Positions 19,996 to 30,774 of a DNA stretch of 64,000 nt are shown in pieces. The position numbers and the translations under genes are program-made. This DNA comes from Xylaria sp. FL1777. Lineage: Eukaryota > Ascomycota > Sordariomycetes > Xylariales > Xylariaceae. Positions within the stretch are counted from its first letter, which is position 1, and every line of letters starts with the position of its first letter. The stretch lies in the NCBI GenBank assembly GCA_022578965.1, contig MU400508.1:124001-188000 (forward strand), in the 5' to 3' direction. The notes under the pieces were generated by a model. That model was not told the origin of the DNA. It saw only the letters and a program-made list of their open reading frames with translations, and made no database searches.

Positions 19996-22554
19996 TCAAC
20001 TAAATTTCTCGTTAGGTTTAAATCCTACCTTCTCGCAGGCTTTCGTAAACTCTTTAAGTAAAGACTGTAGAAGCTCAAGTTAGCTAAGCCATTAATCATA
20101 AGAGGGGATAGATAGATGCGAAGCACACCTCAAAGTCATGGTCTTCCAGCGACCCAAAGACTTTATTCTTGTCCAATTTGAGCGCTGTCACCCTTGGGCT
20201 TTTGATACCGAATGCGACGCGAGCGAGGAATCGCGGATCGTCTCGGACATCACAAGCAGCAAGGACATCTTGAATTCCCACCGAATCAACAGGCGGCGTA
20301 GACTTAGGAGGCAACACGACGGGCTTTCCACTCAGACAGTATGTGCAGTGTCCGCATCTCGACTTTCCACCTGGAAGCTCCATGCCGAAATACCGGGTGA
20401 GTTCCCGCGCGAAACATTGGCTGCCGGTTAACAAGTCACAGACGGCTTGAAATCGCTTCATGGCGTCCGTCTCGCGATCTTCCATCTCAGAGTGTAGCTT
20501 ATCGGTGAGGTCTCCTATTTTTTGGGGCTTAGTAGGTAGTATCTTGAGAACCTTGTATCGATTTACTACCCCTGATACTTTAAGTCGAATCAAGCCTCTA
20601 TCGTTAAATTCATTGAGCTTCCTGATAATGTTAGCACGGGCAAACCTGGTATCTTCTGCAGCGGCGTTAACATCGATAGTGTACAATTTTTTCGCCTTTT
20701 TAGCATAACGAAGAATGGATTTCGCCGCGGGCGAGTTGTCAGCTTTTATTTGGGTGTCGTAATCGGACCCAGCCTCGAATTGATAAGTACTGTATTCGGG
20801 AGTGATGGCGCGAATGAGACCGAAACGCAGCTCAATTGTCGCTAGGATGATAGCAAGAGGACTAGGCCTGACATCGTGCTTTTTACCTAACGCCAGCTGG
20901 CTTAACTTGATTACTTCACTGCCGTCAGGGAGCTTGACCACGGGCTCATGGAGGAAAATGTCTTCCAATAGGTTCTGTAATGACTGCCGAGAAGGCAAAT
21001 CGCCCCGAACGAAGTTCTCTCTCTGCCAGAAATCATCCCTGCAGATGTACAGGAGACAGAAACTCGGTTTCCCGTCTCGTCCAGCTCTGCCAACCTGCTG
21101 AGAATACTCTTCGATTGTGCTCGATATGTCGTAGTGCAATATGTTCCGGATATCCGCCTTGTCGATACCCATCCCAAAAGCAATGGTGGCTACGACGACA
21201 CGGACACTACCCGCCATAAACGCATCCTGAGTCTGGATTTTCTTTTCCGTGGGAAGACCGGCATGAAAACAGGCTGCACTATGTCCCTGCTTAGATAGGC
21301 GCTCCGCAAGGTCTTCGGCTTGCTTCTGGAGTGTCACATAGACCAGGGTAGGTCCATCGTGGTCCTCGAGGAATCTTAGCAGCCGAGGGAATTTGTCCTT
21401 TTTTGCTTCTACTACTTCTGCGTGTAGTTGTAAATTGGGTCGGTACGGCGAGGTGCGAAAAACATTGCGTGTTCTGATATTGAAAGCCTTGCGAACGTCT
21501 TCCGCGACACGAGGTGTGGCTGTGGCAGTGAGGCAAATGACACGTTCTGCCTTAATCTCTTTCACGAAACGAGCAACCTTGAGATAGTCTGGTCGGAAAG
21601 AGTGACCCCATTCTGAAATACAATGGGCCTCGTCGACAGCGACGAGGCGAATACCGCCATGGACAAACTTCATGCTCTCAACGAAGCCTTCATTGTTGAG
21701 CCTTTCTGGTGCACAGTACAGGAGTCTCAGGCGTCCTTCTCGTATAGAAGCATTGATGCTCATCAGCTCATCGTAAGTTTTGGTCGAGTCTAAACAAGCA
21801 GCAGCGATACCACGACGCTGCAGAGCATCAACCTGGTCCTTCATCAAGGCAATTAAAGGTGAGACGACAATGGTGATGCCGGAAGGACCTATTGCTCCTC
21901 TTATTTCCGGATTTCTCTCGGTCAAACCCGCAGCGTCGAGTTCTTCGAAGGCAATGCTAGGTATCTAGTTTGCAGTTAGGCAACTTCGAACGCTCATCTT
22001 GGAGTTTGCCGTAATTGTCAAATCCAAAATCTTGTACGATTCATAGATTGACGCATTCGTTTGTGACATAAACTAACTTGGCAAATTCAAGAATATTGGA
22101 AAAGATAAGTTGATTATGAATAAGATAATGACAGTATAATTGCCTCGCACAACATCGGACAAGCTTGAATGTGCATATGATGACATCGACATACCTGATA
22201 ACATAGCGATTTGCCAGCTCCAGTAGGGAACACGACGAGGGCATTTTCCCCTTGAAGAACAGCCCTGATAGCAGCAGCCTAGTGCACGCAGCGGGATCAG
22301 TACGGGCGACCCGGGAAATAAAAGGGCGTATAATAGCACACCTGTTCATGGCGGAAGTCGTCATAACCAAAGTCCCTCTTCAATATGGACCGCGCAATTG
22401 AATCTGATTGCTCGAGCGCTGAAGTCTGCTTTGCGCGTTTGCTGGGGTGCTCAACACTGTCGTCAGCCTGGTTAACGCGCTTCGATCCAATCAAGAGCAA
22501 CTCGTCCGCGTCAACGTCATCAAGCAGCTCATCGCCTGAGCCGTAGTCGGACAT
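19996..22554 (-). CDS. RecQ-family DNA helicase
   Basis: Four exons: 22554-22342, 22278-22195, 21964-20129 and 20064-19996, all phase 0, giving about 733 residues. The acidic N-terminus leads to motif 0 (FGYDDFRHEQ). Walker A is GAGKS at ~91-95 in the small second exon. Motif II is DEAH at ~210-213 (VDEAHCISEWGHSFRPDY), and motif VI is QQVGRAGRDG. A RecQ-C-terminal zinc module follows (CFARELTRYFG...CGHCTYC), then a winged-helix region. No HRDC domain is visible and the length is about half that of Sgs1/BLM types, so this is a short RecQ of the kind fungi keep beside a long Sgs1/QDE3 protein. It should unwind DNA 3'-5' at stalled forks and recombination intermediates. The last 22 codons after the 64-nt intron are more plausible than the read-through stop. 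Intron 2 is unusually long (230 nt). Confidence 0.9.
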
Positions 22555-23340
22555 TGTTGTGGCTCTTCGTCTACCGAGCGGGTATATCTCTTTTCATTTG
22601 GTATTTGATTATGAATTCCTGGTGGGCGTGCTTTCAAGGAGTCGCTTTACAAAGTTGGCAAGAGCATGCTCAATGGTGTAATTGAAAACAGTGGCACTAG
22701 GTGTAGGTACCTGAGGCACTACCTAAGCTCTAAGTACTTACTTGCGTGCACTGTAGAGAGGTTAAGAGCGGCAACAGCGCACTACCTAAGTACCTAGGTA
22801 CCTAGGTTAGATCTACCTACCACTTAAGTACCTACCTAAGGTAGACAGATAACATTGTAATAGGTGCCTATTAGTCAACACGAAGCCGTGTAGACTCCTG
22901 ATTAGAAATAGCTTAGCTACGACAAACCAGACTTCAATATGTAGGTGTGAATAACATAGAGTCGTACGATCTCATTTGAACTTCAGCAATTTTTAATGTC
23001 GCTACTGCCTTCTGAGCATGCGCACGGCGATAAAGCAGCGGAATCGATGGAATGTCCTGTTCTCTGTCGCCGTGACGCCGAGTGGTCGGAAGCTAGGCGC
23101 TAGGTTTCGGCTGCTGCCGTGCACGCGCCGTACATTGACTTTGGCAGCACAAATGAATCTGTCCATCAACAACAGAAGATTACAAAACCCTCCACGCGCT
23201 CAGGTGACGTAGATTGAGAGAAGCAATCTCCATACCACTTAATAAGTCTGGGAGAAGGAAGAGGTAAGCATGTGCTGACGTATGTTTGGGTTAATGGTCT
23301 AACGTAGTTTGCGCCAGATCAAAGGTCGACCCATCAAGAC
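22555..23340. other. RecQ promoter side, TACCTA cluster
   Basis: No gene was recognised. From about 22700 to 22860 the sequence is dominated by TACCTA, TAGGTA and CCTAGG motifs, including overlapping palindromes such as CCTAGGTACCTAGG. Confidence 0.5.
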
Positions 23341-23469
23341 CAGGAAATGAACTCCGGGCGTCAAAACTCATACATTGATAGAACAACCGACGAAGCGTAC
23401 GCCGACTACAAATCTACTCCTCACCGCGCTAGACTCGCTGTAGCCGGCGAAGAGACGGAAGCGCAGCCG

Positions 23470-24137
23470 GGAAGCCGAAGTTACACCCCCTCTTGCTCAT
23501 TCCACCGAGGATCAAGATACTCGGCCAAGCAAGCACACTCAAGACCCCGAAATTCCAGCAGAATGGAACGGCCGCAGAAGCGTCTACGGACTAGGATCGC
23601 TCTCGAACAGAACAAATGGAGAAAAGGCAGTCTCAACGAGACCAAGTCACACCGTCTTACGTCTCGCCAGAACCGTCTACGAAGCCAACCCAATCACCAG
23701 TTGATATACTAGCTAGTGTAATCAAAGAGGCCCGTATCAGCTTCTGGAATGAGAAAGAAACCTGGCGAACAAATAAAGACGAGTCTATTGATGGTTTCCG
23801 AGAGCTCGTCGAGAATGCGCATGTGGGAAAGCGATCTCCGAGCCGCAAGCGCTCAGACGCATCTATGACCTCGGAGTCATCCCTGACAGGGAACCCGTCG
23901 CGAGAGCAAGAATGTGCTCCATACCAGCATCAATTATTTGAGAGGTAATTGAAGGACTATGGTAGCTTTATGGATGATCACGAACTTGGCATTACTGCAG
24001 AAAGGGAACAACTTTGCCAGCTGCTACTAAAAGGGCCACAACCAACACCTACCGACACTCTTTTCTCTGACGACGAACTATTCCAGAGAACGTGCAAAAG
24101 GCTCAAGGGCGAGAACGAGACAAGGATAGTTCTCTGA
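23470..24137 (+). pseudogene. Broken N-terminal fragment of a fungal DUF7924-like protein
   Basis: The frame from 23616 reads as a polar protein with KEARISFWNEKETW, a Ser/Arg patch (KRSPSRKRSDAS), then an in-frame TAA at 23946-23948. It continues in the same frame through YGSFMDDHELGIT and DTLFSDDELFQRTCKRLKGEN to a stop at 24135-24137. Upstream, 23470-23712 is protein-like only in shifting frames. The second half resembles, from memory, the start of a repeated fungal family whose members continue for about 250 more residues (DUF7924-type); that part is missing here. The TAA could be a CAA changed by C-to-T. I read this as a truncated, mutated gene copy. The family assignment is from memory and is moderate. 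Confidence 0.5.
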
Positions 24138-24221
24138 ATCTCATACCTTATTATGCCATTAGTAGAGACACTGGCCGACCAAGGACACTAACACCTTACT
24201 ATTCTCCGAGAGGCTATCAAT

Positions 24222-24558
24222 CTATGCTGAATCAACGTTTCTTGCCAGCGCCTTGAGATTGTTGTTCAGCCGTTCGCTTGAGAGCAGGGGGAATTTGCTG
24301 GGTATCCGGCTCGGGTGACGTTCCATCGCCGTCTTGTTGCGTGTCAGCAACAACAGGGCCAGTCGCTTGAGAGACTCCCTGGCTAGCCAGGGAGTCGTCA
24401 AACCGCTTCTCCAAAGCGGTATACTTGTCTGCAACGATGCGGACTTGGTGTTGTGTAGCGACAAGTTCCTGGAAGATATTCGACTCGCCAATTACCTTCA
24501 AAGCAGTCAAAAGATGGTGTCCACGTGTCGGATGAAAACCCGGAGTATACAAAAGCAA
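24222..24558 (-). pseudogene. Possible C-terminal fragment of an unknown gene
   Basis: A minus-strand frame over 24558-24232 ends in a hydrophilic, protein-like tail (DKYTALEKRFDDSLASQG, ALKRTAEQQSQGAGKKR) and has no ATG start of its own. It overlaps the plus-strand retroelement fragment, so at most one is coding over the overlap. It contains the 24-bp palindrome at 24373-24396. It could be the end of a transposon gene or coincidental. Confidence 0.3.
24373..24396. repeat. 24-bp perfect palindrome
   Basis: The half-site GACTCCCTGGCT at 24373-24384 is followed immediately by its exact reverse complement AGCCAGGGAGTC at 24385-24396, with no spacer. It lies inside the gene/retroelement remnant zone. 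It may be a protein-binding site, a transposon terminus junction or chance. Confidence 0.8.
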
Positions 24559-24779
24559 AACTCCGCATCATTGAGAAATACGATGTCTGGCGACCTAAGG
24601 GCATTATACAGATGCCAGACCACGAGAAGCTGCGTGTCGACCTGGTCTCTGTATGGCAAAATCATCAGCAGCGAGTTAGACCCTATCGGCTCGGAGTGGA
24701 AGATCGCAAAATACTTGACGAAACGTTCGATCCCTTGCACCAAGAAGGGAAATTGGACTGGATGAACGAAATGAGGTAA
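24410..24779 (+). mobile_element. Ty3/gypsy-type retroelement remnant, region just before reverse transcriptase
   Basis: An open plus-strand frame ending at 24779 has no ATG start but reads SDENPEYTKAKLRIIEKYD, then a segment with WRPKGIIQMPDHEKLRV, WQNHQQRVRPYRLG and DRKILDETFDPLHQEGKLDW. This order of an acidic -DVW...G-I-x-M-P segment, a polar W-x-N-H stretch, a P-Y-x-L-G box and a D-x-x-F-x-x-L-H-x-x-G-K-L-x-W motif matches, from memory, the lead-in to the reverse transcriptase of fungal gypsy polyproteins. Everything after it (the catalytic RT motifs) is absent: the frame stops at 24777. It is therefore a short dead relic. No LTRs were recognised. Confidence 0.5.
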
Positions 24780-25469
24780 CTCAACTACTATGCATCTGCG
24801 GATTGAGCTCTCTTAGACACTACAGGCTTTGTAAATTATTTAGCTTCCGGCGCGTGGGGTTAGGTATACTCTCAAATCGCACATTTGGCCGCTGGGAAAG
24901 AAAATTCACTCGCCGCCTTACAGGAAGTCTCCCACCATTCACGAACTGTTCAGGGGTCTTCCATAAGGTCTAACTAAGCAAATGAGCAACGAAACTCATT
25001 CGCCACAGGATCAACGATGCACGACTCAAGCATGGTGAATTGCCTGCGCCGAACCATAGTTTGACATAGTTTTTCTCGAATCCAGTCGGCCCAATATCAG
25101 CTTGAATTGTGACCTAGCGGGATCTACCAAGTATGATGACCAAAGCACACAGCAATAGTGAATATTAAGCAGATTCTATATTCACGTATCTCGTCAAGGT
25201 CGACAATAGTATGGATGACAGGAATAATCGAGGAAATTGCCAGTAAATTTTGATGTGTGGACAGTGTGTTAGTGAAAGATTATGATTAGTGTTCTGATCA
25301 TCTGTATCTTTCTGAGTTGAGACGACTAATAAAAGGCCGCTCATTAATTATATCATAGCTTTTCTCCCCATGATTTCAGGCGGGGCGCGAGATCGGAGGA
25401 TGCGGGGCGGATAAAAGTTTGGGATTGTCCGTGACTCACTGACGCTCGAGCTCGCGCTTTCTTATTTCT
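24780..25469. other. Interval between retroelement debris and reductase gene
   Basis: No coding signal was seen. In particular I could not find any trace of the N-terminal region normally present in alpha-aminoadipate reductases. A GATAAAAG element at 25410-25417 is the best TATA candidate for the next gene. Confidence 0.4.
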
Positions 25470-25580
25470 ATGGCCATTGCTGCCCCTAAAATACCGACAC
25501 AGAAAAAGATAGCCAGACTAAGAGAGCAGAAGTTGGCAGGAGTTTTTGTCTTGGTTGGCCCAAATTGTTGCCCATCATGA
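25470..25580 (+). promoter_or_regulatory. Upstream ORF overlapping the reductase start codon
   Basis: An ATG at 25470 opens a 36-codon frame (starting MAIAAPKIPTQKK) that ends in TGA at 25578-25580. This overlaps the ATG at 25577 of the reductase in an ATGA arrangement. If both lie in the same mRNA, scanning ribosomes would meet the upstream ORF first, and initiation at the main ORF would need leaky scanning or termination-reinitiation. The mRNA start is unknown. Confidence 0.4.
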
Positions 25581-28500
25581 GTGACATACCAACCCCAGCC
25601 CCAGACCCAACCATCGATCTCCACTGGGGAGAGTATCGTGGAGGTAGGATAATGTGGCATGTTTCCTCCTTCTCGAGAACATCTTCTTACCTTTATTTGT
25701 TGCAGCAATCCACGAGATATTTGCAGACAATGCCAGAAAGTTTCCAGACAGAGAATGTGTCGTTGAGACCAAGAGCTCGCAATCAAATGGGCGCACTTTT
25801 ACATATCGCCAGATCAATGAGAGCTCCAACCTACTGGCAAATCACTTCTTGGACCATGGATGCAAAGTGGGAGATGTCGTTATGATATACGCATACCGGG
25901 GGTTGGTACTGCCCGGCTGTTCTTTTATTTTTTGCTAGTGGTTGCTGACCGACCTCTTGGATAGAGTCGAGCTCGTGGTGGCCTACATGGGTGCTCTTAA
26001 AGCTGGAGCGACTGTCAGCGTGATAGATCCGCAGTACCCTGCTGAGCGCCAAAAAGTGCTATTGGATGTCGCAAGGCCAAGATTCCTTGTCTGCATCCAA
26101 AAGGCGAATGAAGAGTCCGGCCCGCCTTCTGACCTCGTCATGCAATTTGTCTCGAGCAGCTTGAGCCTCAAGTCTACCATTCCAGCCCTCCAGCTCTCCG
26201 ATAACGGAGAGCTGAAAGGAGGCCTTGTCGACGGCAAGGATTGTCTTGATGCCTCCGTCTACAGTCGCGAGAGCCCTAGCAATGTTTCCATTGGACCTGA
26301 TTCCATACCCACTTTGAGTTTTACCAGTGGGTCAGAAGGACGGCCAAAGTTAAGTCTTCCCCTTCATTTAGATCCATTGGTCTGTTGAGACGATGGCGTT
26401 TCCCCCCGGATTAACAGACTCGACCCCTTACGAGCGCACTAACAATCCAATAGGGTGTTCAAGGCCGCCACTTCTCCTTGACCCACTATGTGCCTTGGAT
26501 GGCAGAGAGATTTGGTCTCTCAGACCAAGACAGGTTCACGATGTTATCAGGAATTGCCCATGATCCAATCCAAGTGAGTCACCTCGCGTCTTTTTGTCTA
26601 TCTCGGGATAGTCTAACGAGGCGCAATTCATAGCGAGATATTTTTACACCCCTCTTCCTCGGTGCCAAAATAATCATCCCCCCAGCAGACGCGATTGCTT
26701 ACGAGCTCCTGGCCGAATGGATGAAGGAGACCCGCGTCACTGTTACCCACCTGACCCCGGCAATGGGGCAGATCCTCGTTGGAGGCGCTACTGCTCGGAT
26801 TTCCTCCCTTCGAAATGCTTTTTTCGTGGGCGATTTATTAACGAAGAAGGACACAACCAGATTGCGCAACCTTGCACCTAATACTAGTGTTATAAATCTC
26901 TATGGGTCGACAGAATCGCAACGAGCCGTGTCTTACTTTGAGATTCCAAGTAGGGAGCGGGACCCTCTATTCTTGGATAGCTTACCAGATATTATTCCTG
27001 TTGGCCAGGGTATGCTGAATGTTCAGCTTTTGGTCGTGGACCGCGAAGATAAGACTCGACTGTGCCAAGTTGGTGAACAAGGGGAACTATTTATTCGAGC
27101 AGGCGGTCTCGCGGAGGTAAGCACTTTCCAACATCCTTTCTTGCCTATTTTGTGAACTTTAAGAAGAACTATGTTCCTCGACAAGCTTCAGGAAGTTTTG
27201 TCCCTGAGTCTTCATTTAGAGCTCCTGAAACCACAAAAAAAAAAAAGCTGACACAAGATATATGCTAGGGCTACCTGGGAGATGATGAAAAAACCACCGC
27301 TCTGAATAGTTCCAAATTTCTTTCCAATTGGTTTGTAGACCCGGCTGTATGGACTCAGCAGGACAACCTTGCGAGTTCTGCCGAGACTTACAAGCCATGG
27401 GGTTACAAGGGACCGCGAGATCGCCTGTACAAAACTGGCGACCTTGGTCGATTCCGTGAAGATGGGAGTGTAGAGTGTACGGGGAGAATCGATTCACAAG
27501 TCAAGATTCGTGGCTTTCGAATCGAGCTGGGAGAAATTGATACACACCTCTCACAGCACCCATATATTCGCGAAAACGTCACTTTAATTCGAAGAGACAA
27601 GGACGAGGAGCATACACTTGTCACCTATTTCGTCCCCGAGACGAAGCGCTGGCTCGAGCACATTCAAAAGCAAGATGGACGACTGGAGTTGCATCCACAC
27701 GACGAGTCGATGGGTCAAATGTTTCGGCAATTTAGGTCACTTTCCGAAGACTGCAAGAAGTTTCTTGCTGCCAGAGTCCCTAAATATGCCGTTCCTAGTC
27801 TCTTTATTCCTTTAGCTCGGATGCCATTAAGTAATTCCCCCTACCTCCCTTCTTCCTCTTCTCTGCTGTAAAAGGAATTTTAGCCCAGGACTGACAATAT
27901 GGTCCCTCAAAGATCCGAATGGAAAGATAGATAAACCTGCACTCCCATTTCCCGATGCGGCGGACCTTGCCTCATTCGCGAAACGACGAGCCTCCTCGGT
28001 ATCTGTCAACATGACAGATACGCAGGCTCGTCTAGCTTCGATATGGGCTTCGGTGCTTCCAAACTGCTCAGCACGAATGCTTAGACCGAACTCTAACTTT
28101 TTCGAGGATGGAGGGCATTCTATCCTTGCACAGCAAATGTTTTTTCGCGTTACTAAGGAATGGAAAGACATTAATCTACCGATAAAAGTGATATTCCAAT
28201 CCCAGACCCTTGAGGCTCTTGCCGCGGAGATCGATCGTGCTCAAGACCCCATCGGTCTGCGGCTGGATGCGATGCCTCTCGATGTAGATAGAAATGTCGA
28301 GGACGAGGCGTACGCGGTAGACGCAAGAGATCTCGCAAATAAAATCCCAAAGTCCATTCCCACAGCAGGATCGAACTGGGATTTTGCAGCCGCCACACCT
28401 CGAGTGCTTTTAACCGGCGCCACCGGCTTTCTAGGCTCATACATTGCGCATGAACTGCTTGAAGGCCCTACACAGGCTCGTGTTATCGCGCTCGTAAGAG

Positions 28501-29672
28501 CAAAGGATCCAGCGGACGGCCTGGCTCGACTCGAGACGGTAATGAAAGCCTATGGTCTATGGTCTCCGGCGTGGACAGCCTCGTCTAGGATTGAAGTCGT
28601 GGTTGGGGACATTAGCCAGTCACAACTGGGCTTGTCTCGGGACACTTGGGATCGCCTCTGTAACGAGGTCGATGCTGTCATCCACAACGGTGCCCAGGTC
28701 AACTGGATATTACCATATTCGAGCCTTCGCCCAGCCAACGTGCTCAGCACACTGGCCTGTATTCAACTCTGTGCTGTTGGAAAGGCTAAAAGACTAGCAT
28801 TTGTTAGCTCAACCTCAACACTGGATAACGATCATTACGTACAACTCTCTAGTAAGGCCGGGGGTGTAGTAATGGAAGCGGACGACCTAGAAGGAAGTCG
28901 TAAAGGCCTTGCCACAGGATACGGGCAGTCCAAGTGGGCAAGCGAGCTCTTAGTTCGCGAAGCTGGGCGTTGCGGCCTGACTGGCGCGGTTATCCGCCCT
29001 GGCTACATCACGGGTGATCCAAGTTCCGGCATTTCTGTCACGGACGACTTTCTAGTCCGACTATGGAAAGGATGTTTGCAGGTAGGTGGGCGCCCGGACA
29101 TTGCAAACACACTCAACGCCGTGCCCGTGACGCAGGTCAATCGTATTGTGGTCGCTGCAGCATTTCATCTCTCCGCGGCAACCGGACAGTCTTTAGCCGT
29201 GGCACAGGTGACCAGCCACCCGCGCTTGACGTTGAATGACTGGATGGGTACTCTTGAGGTCTTCGGGTATGAGGCGCCGACGATACCTTACCAGGATTGG
29301 TCCGCCAAGGTCAAGGAATACGTCAGTGACGATACCAAGGAGCCCCACGCCCTGCTACCCCTTTTCCACTTCGTAGTAGGAGACTTGCCCGGGAATTCCA
29401 TTGCTCCAGAGCTAGACGATGCCAATGCCATAGCAGCCTTGAAGCTGTATGGGAAAGAGCCGAAGATCCAAAATGGGGATGAGGGTGCTCCTGAAACCTC
29501 CAACACTACAAACGTACAGGCTTTGGGCACGTATTTGGCGTATCTAGTTGCTATTGGATTTATTCCTCCCCCGCCAGCCGAGAACGGCGGGTCCCCATTA
29601 CCAAAGCTGGATGGGGCTTCGTCACAGATTCTGGCTGCTAGTCAGTTTGGTGGCAGGTCTGCTAAGCCGTAA
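25577..29672 (+). CDS. LYS2: Alpha-aminoadipate reductase-like A-T-R enzyme, N-terminally short and frame-broken at one splice site
   Basis: Modelled exons: 25577-25643, 25706-25901, 25965-26349, 26454-26573, 26634-27116, 27269-27830 and 27913-29672, about 1190 residues. Adenylation motifs are [49 protein letters not shown] and [12 protein letters not shown]. The carrier serine is in FFEDGGHSI (~671). The thioester-reductase domain has TGATGFLGS (~770) and YGQSK (~940). This order is that of Lys2, which reduces alpha-aminoadipate to its semialdehyde in fungal lysine synthesis after phosphopantetheinylation. Compared with canonical fungal enzymes (~1400), about 200 N-terminal residues are absent. 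At the third intron, GT (26349) and AG (26453) leave the frame one base short: a phase-0 join needs an extra G before TTAAGT. It may be a decaying duplicate, a paralogue with odd splicing, or a sequence error. Confidence 0.8.
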
Positions 29673-30774
29673 AAAGTAGCCTAGAGGTTAGAATGAGGGA
29701 ATAGGGAGGGTGAACACATTGTATGGTATTCAAAATAGATGTTAAGAAAAGGAATTCGAGTGGATAGGGTTAAAATAGGGGAATAGGAGCGTTTTCAAAA
29801 TAAAAAAGGAAAAAGTTTCTCATTTATACTCACCTTGACTACACATAAGCAAAGATGACTCTAGAGAAAGTAAGCAATGTAGATAGGCTGCACAAGAACA
29901 AACTCATCAAGCTGAGAGCCTAAGTTAAGCTTCGTAGCGGTCGTGCTAGTTCCTTATAGCATTCATTAACTAGTTATGTAATAGGTACTAGTCAAGTCTC
30001 ATCAGTGCCTCTAGCTGTAGTAAAGCAGCGCAAGACCATGCAGTGTAACTTATAAGGCGATGATGGTACCGCCGGATATCAACGTTAGATCATTATAATG
30101 TCCTTTGGTCCTTAGATAAATAGAAGAGGCGAAAGTTCATCAAAAGGATAAAGCTAGGAGGGAGGGGAAGGGATGTTGTAGTAAGGGTGTATAGATAATA
30201 CTTAGTAAGGGAAGGAAAATGTAGGTTGTAGGGTAGGTGCAACTCTGGAGGTCATGACACAAAATAGCACTCATTTTATAGGACTTCCAAGATGGTTTGC
30301 TCAGTCTATCACTTAGTCTACCCAACTATAATCAGATTCACTCTTTAAAACAGAATGAACAGCATATTTCAACTGAAACAGGAGGATTCTGGAATCAAAT
30401 TGTCTCCAACGTCGTAAATCGTTAGTGTTACCTGTCCTGTTTCTTTATTATTTCTTCAAGATCTTCCCATAGCCAGGTGTGGAAATTGGTTAGTTATTAT
30501 TAGTACCGGGTGGTTGTAGCAGTAGGTGTGTATAATGATACAGCAGAAGGGAGAAGAAGAGTACGAGGTAGGTAGTTGACAATGGAATCTATCGTGAGGT
30601 GAAAGATCCAGACACTATCCCTCGTACAAACCTAGGTACATACATACCTTCATTACATTCTAGCCAAACCCCGCTCATGGCGAGTATCGTTAAGGGTGAA
30701 GTTTACTGTGACGCCGAACGTTAATACCATAAGAATTCCCTGATCAATCATTCTGAACCTAACGCCATGCCATT
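29673..30774. other. Convergent intergenic region
   Basis: This stretch separates the stop of the reductase-like gene from the stop of the minus-strand RBR gene. It is AT-rich, with GGTAGG-type stretches near 30560-30650. No gene was recognised. Confidence 0.4.
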
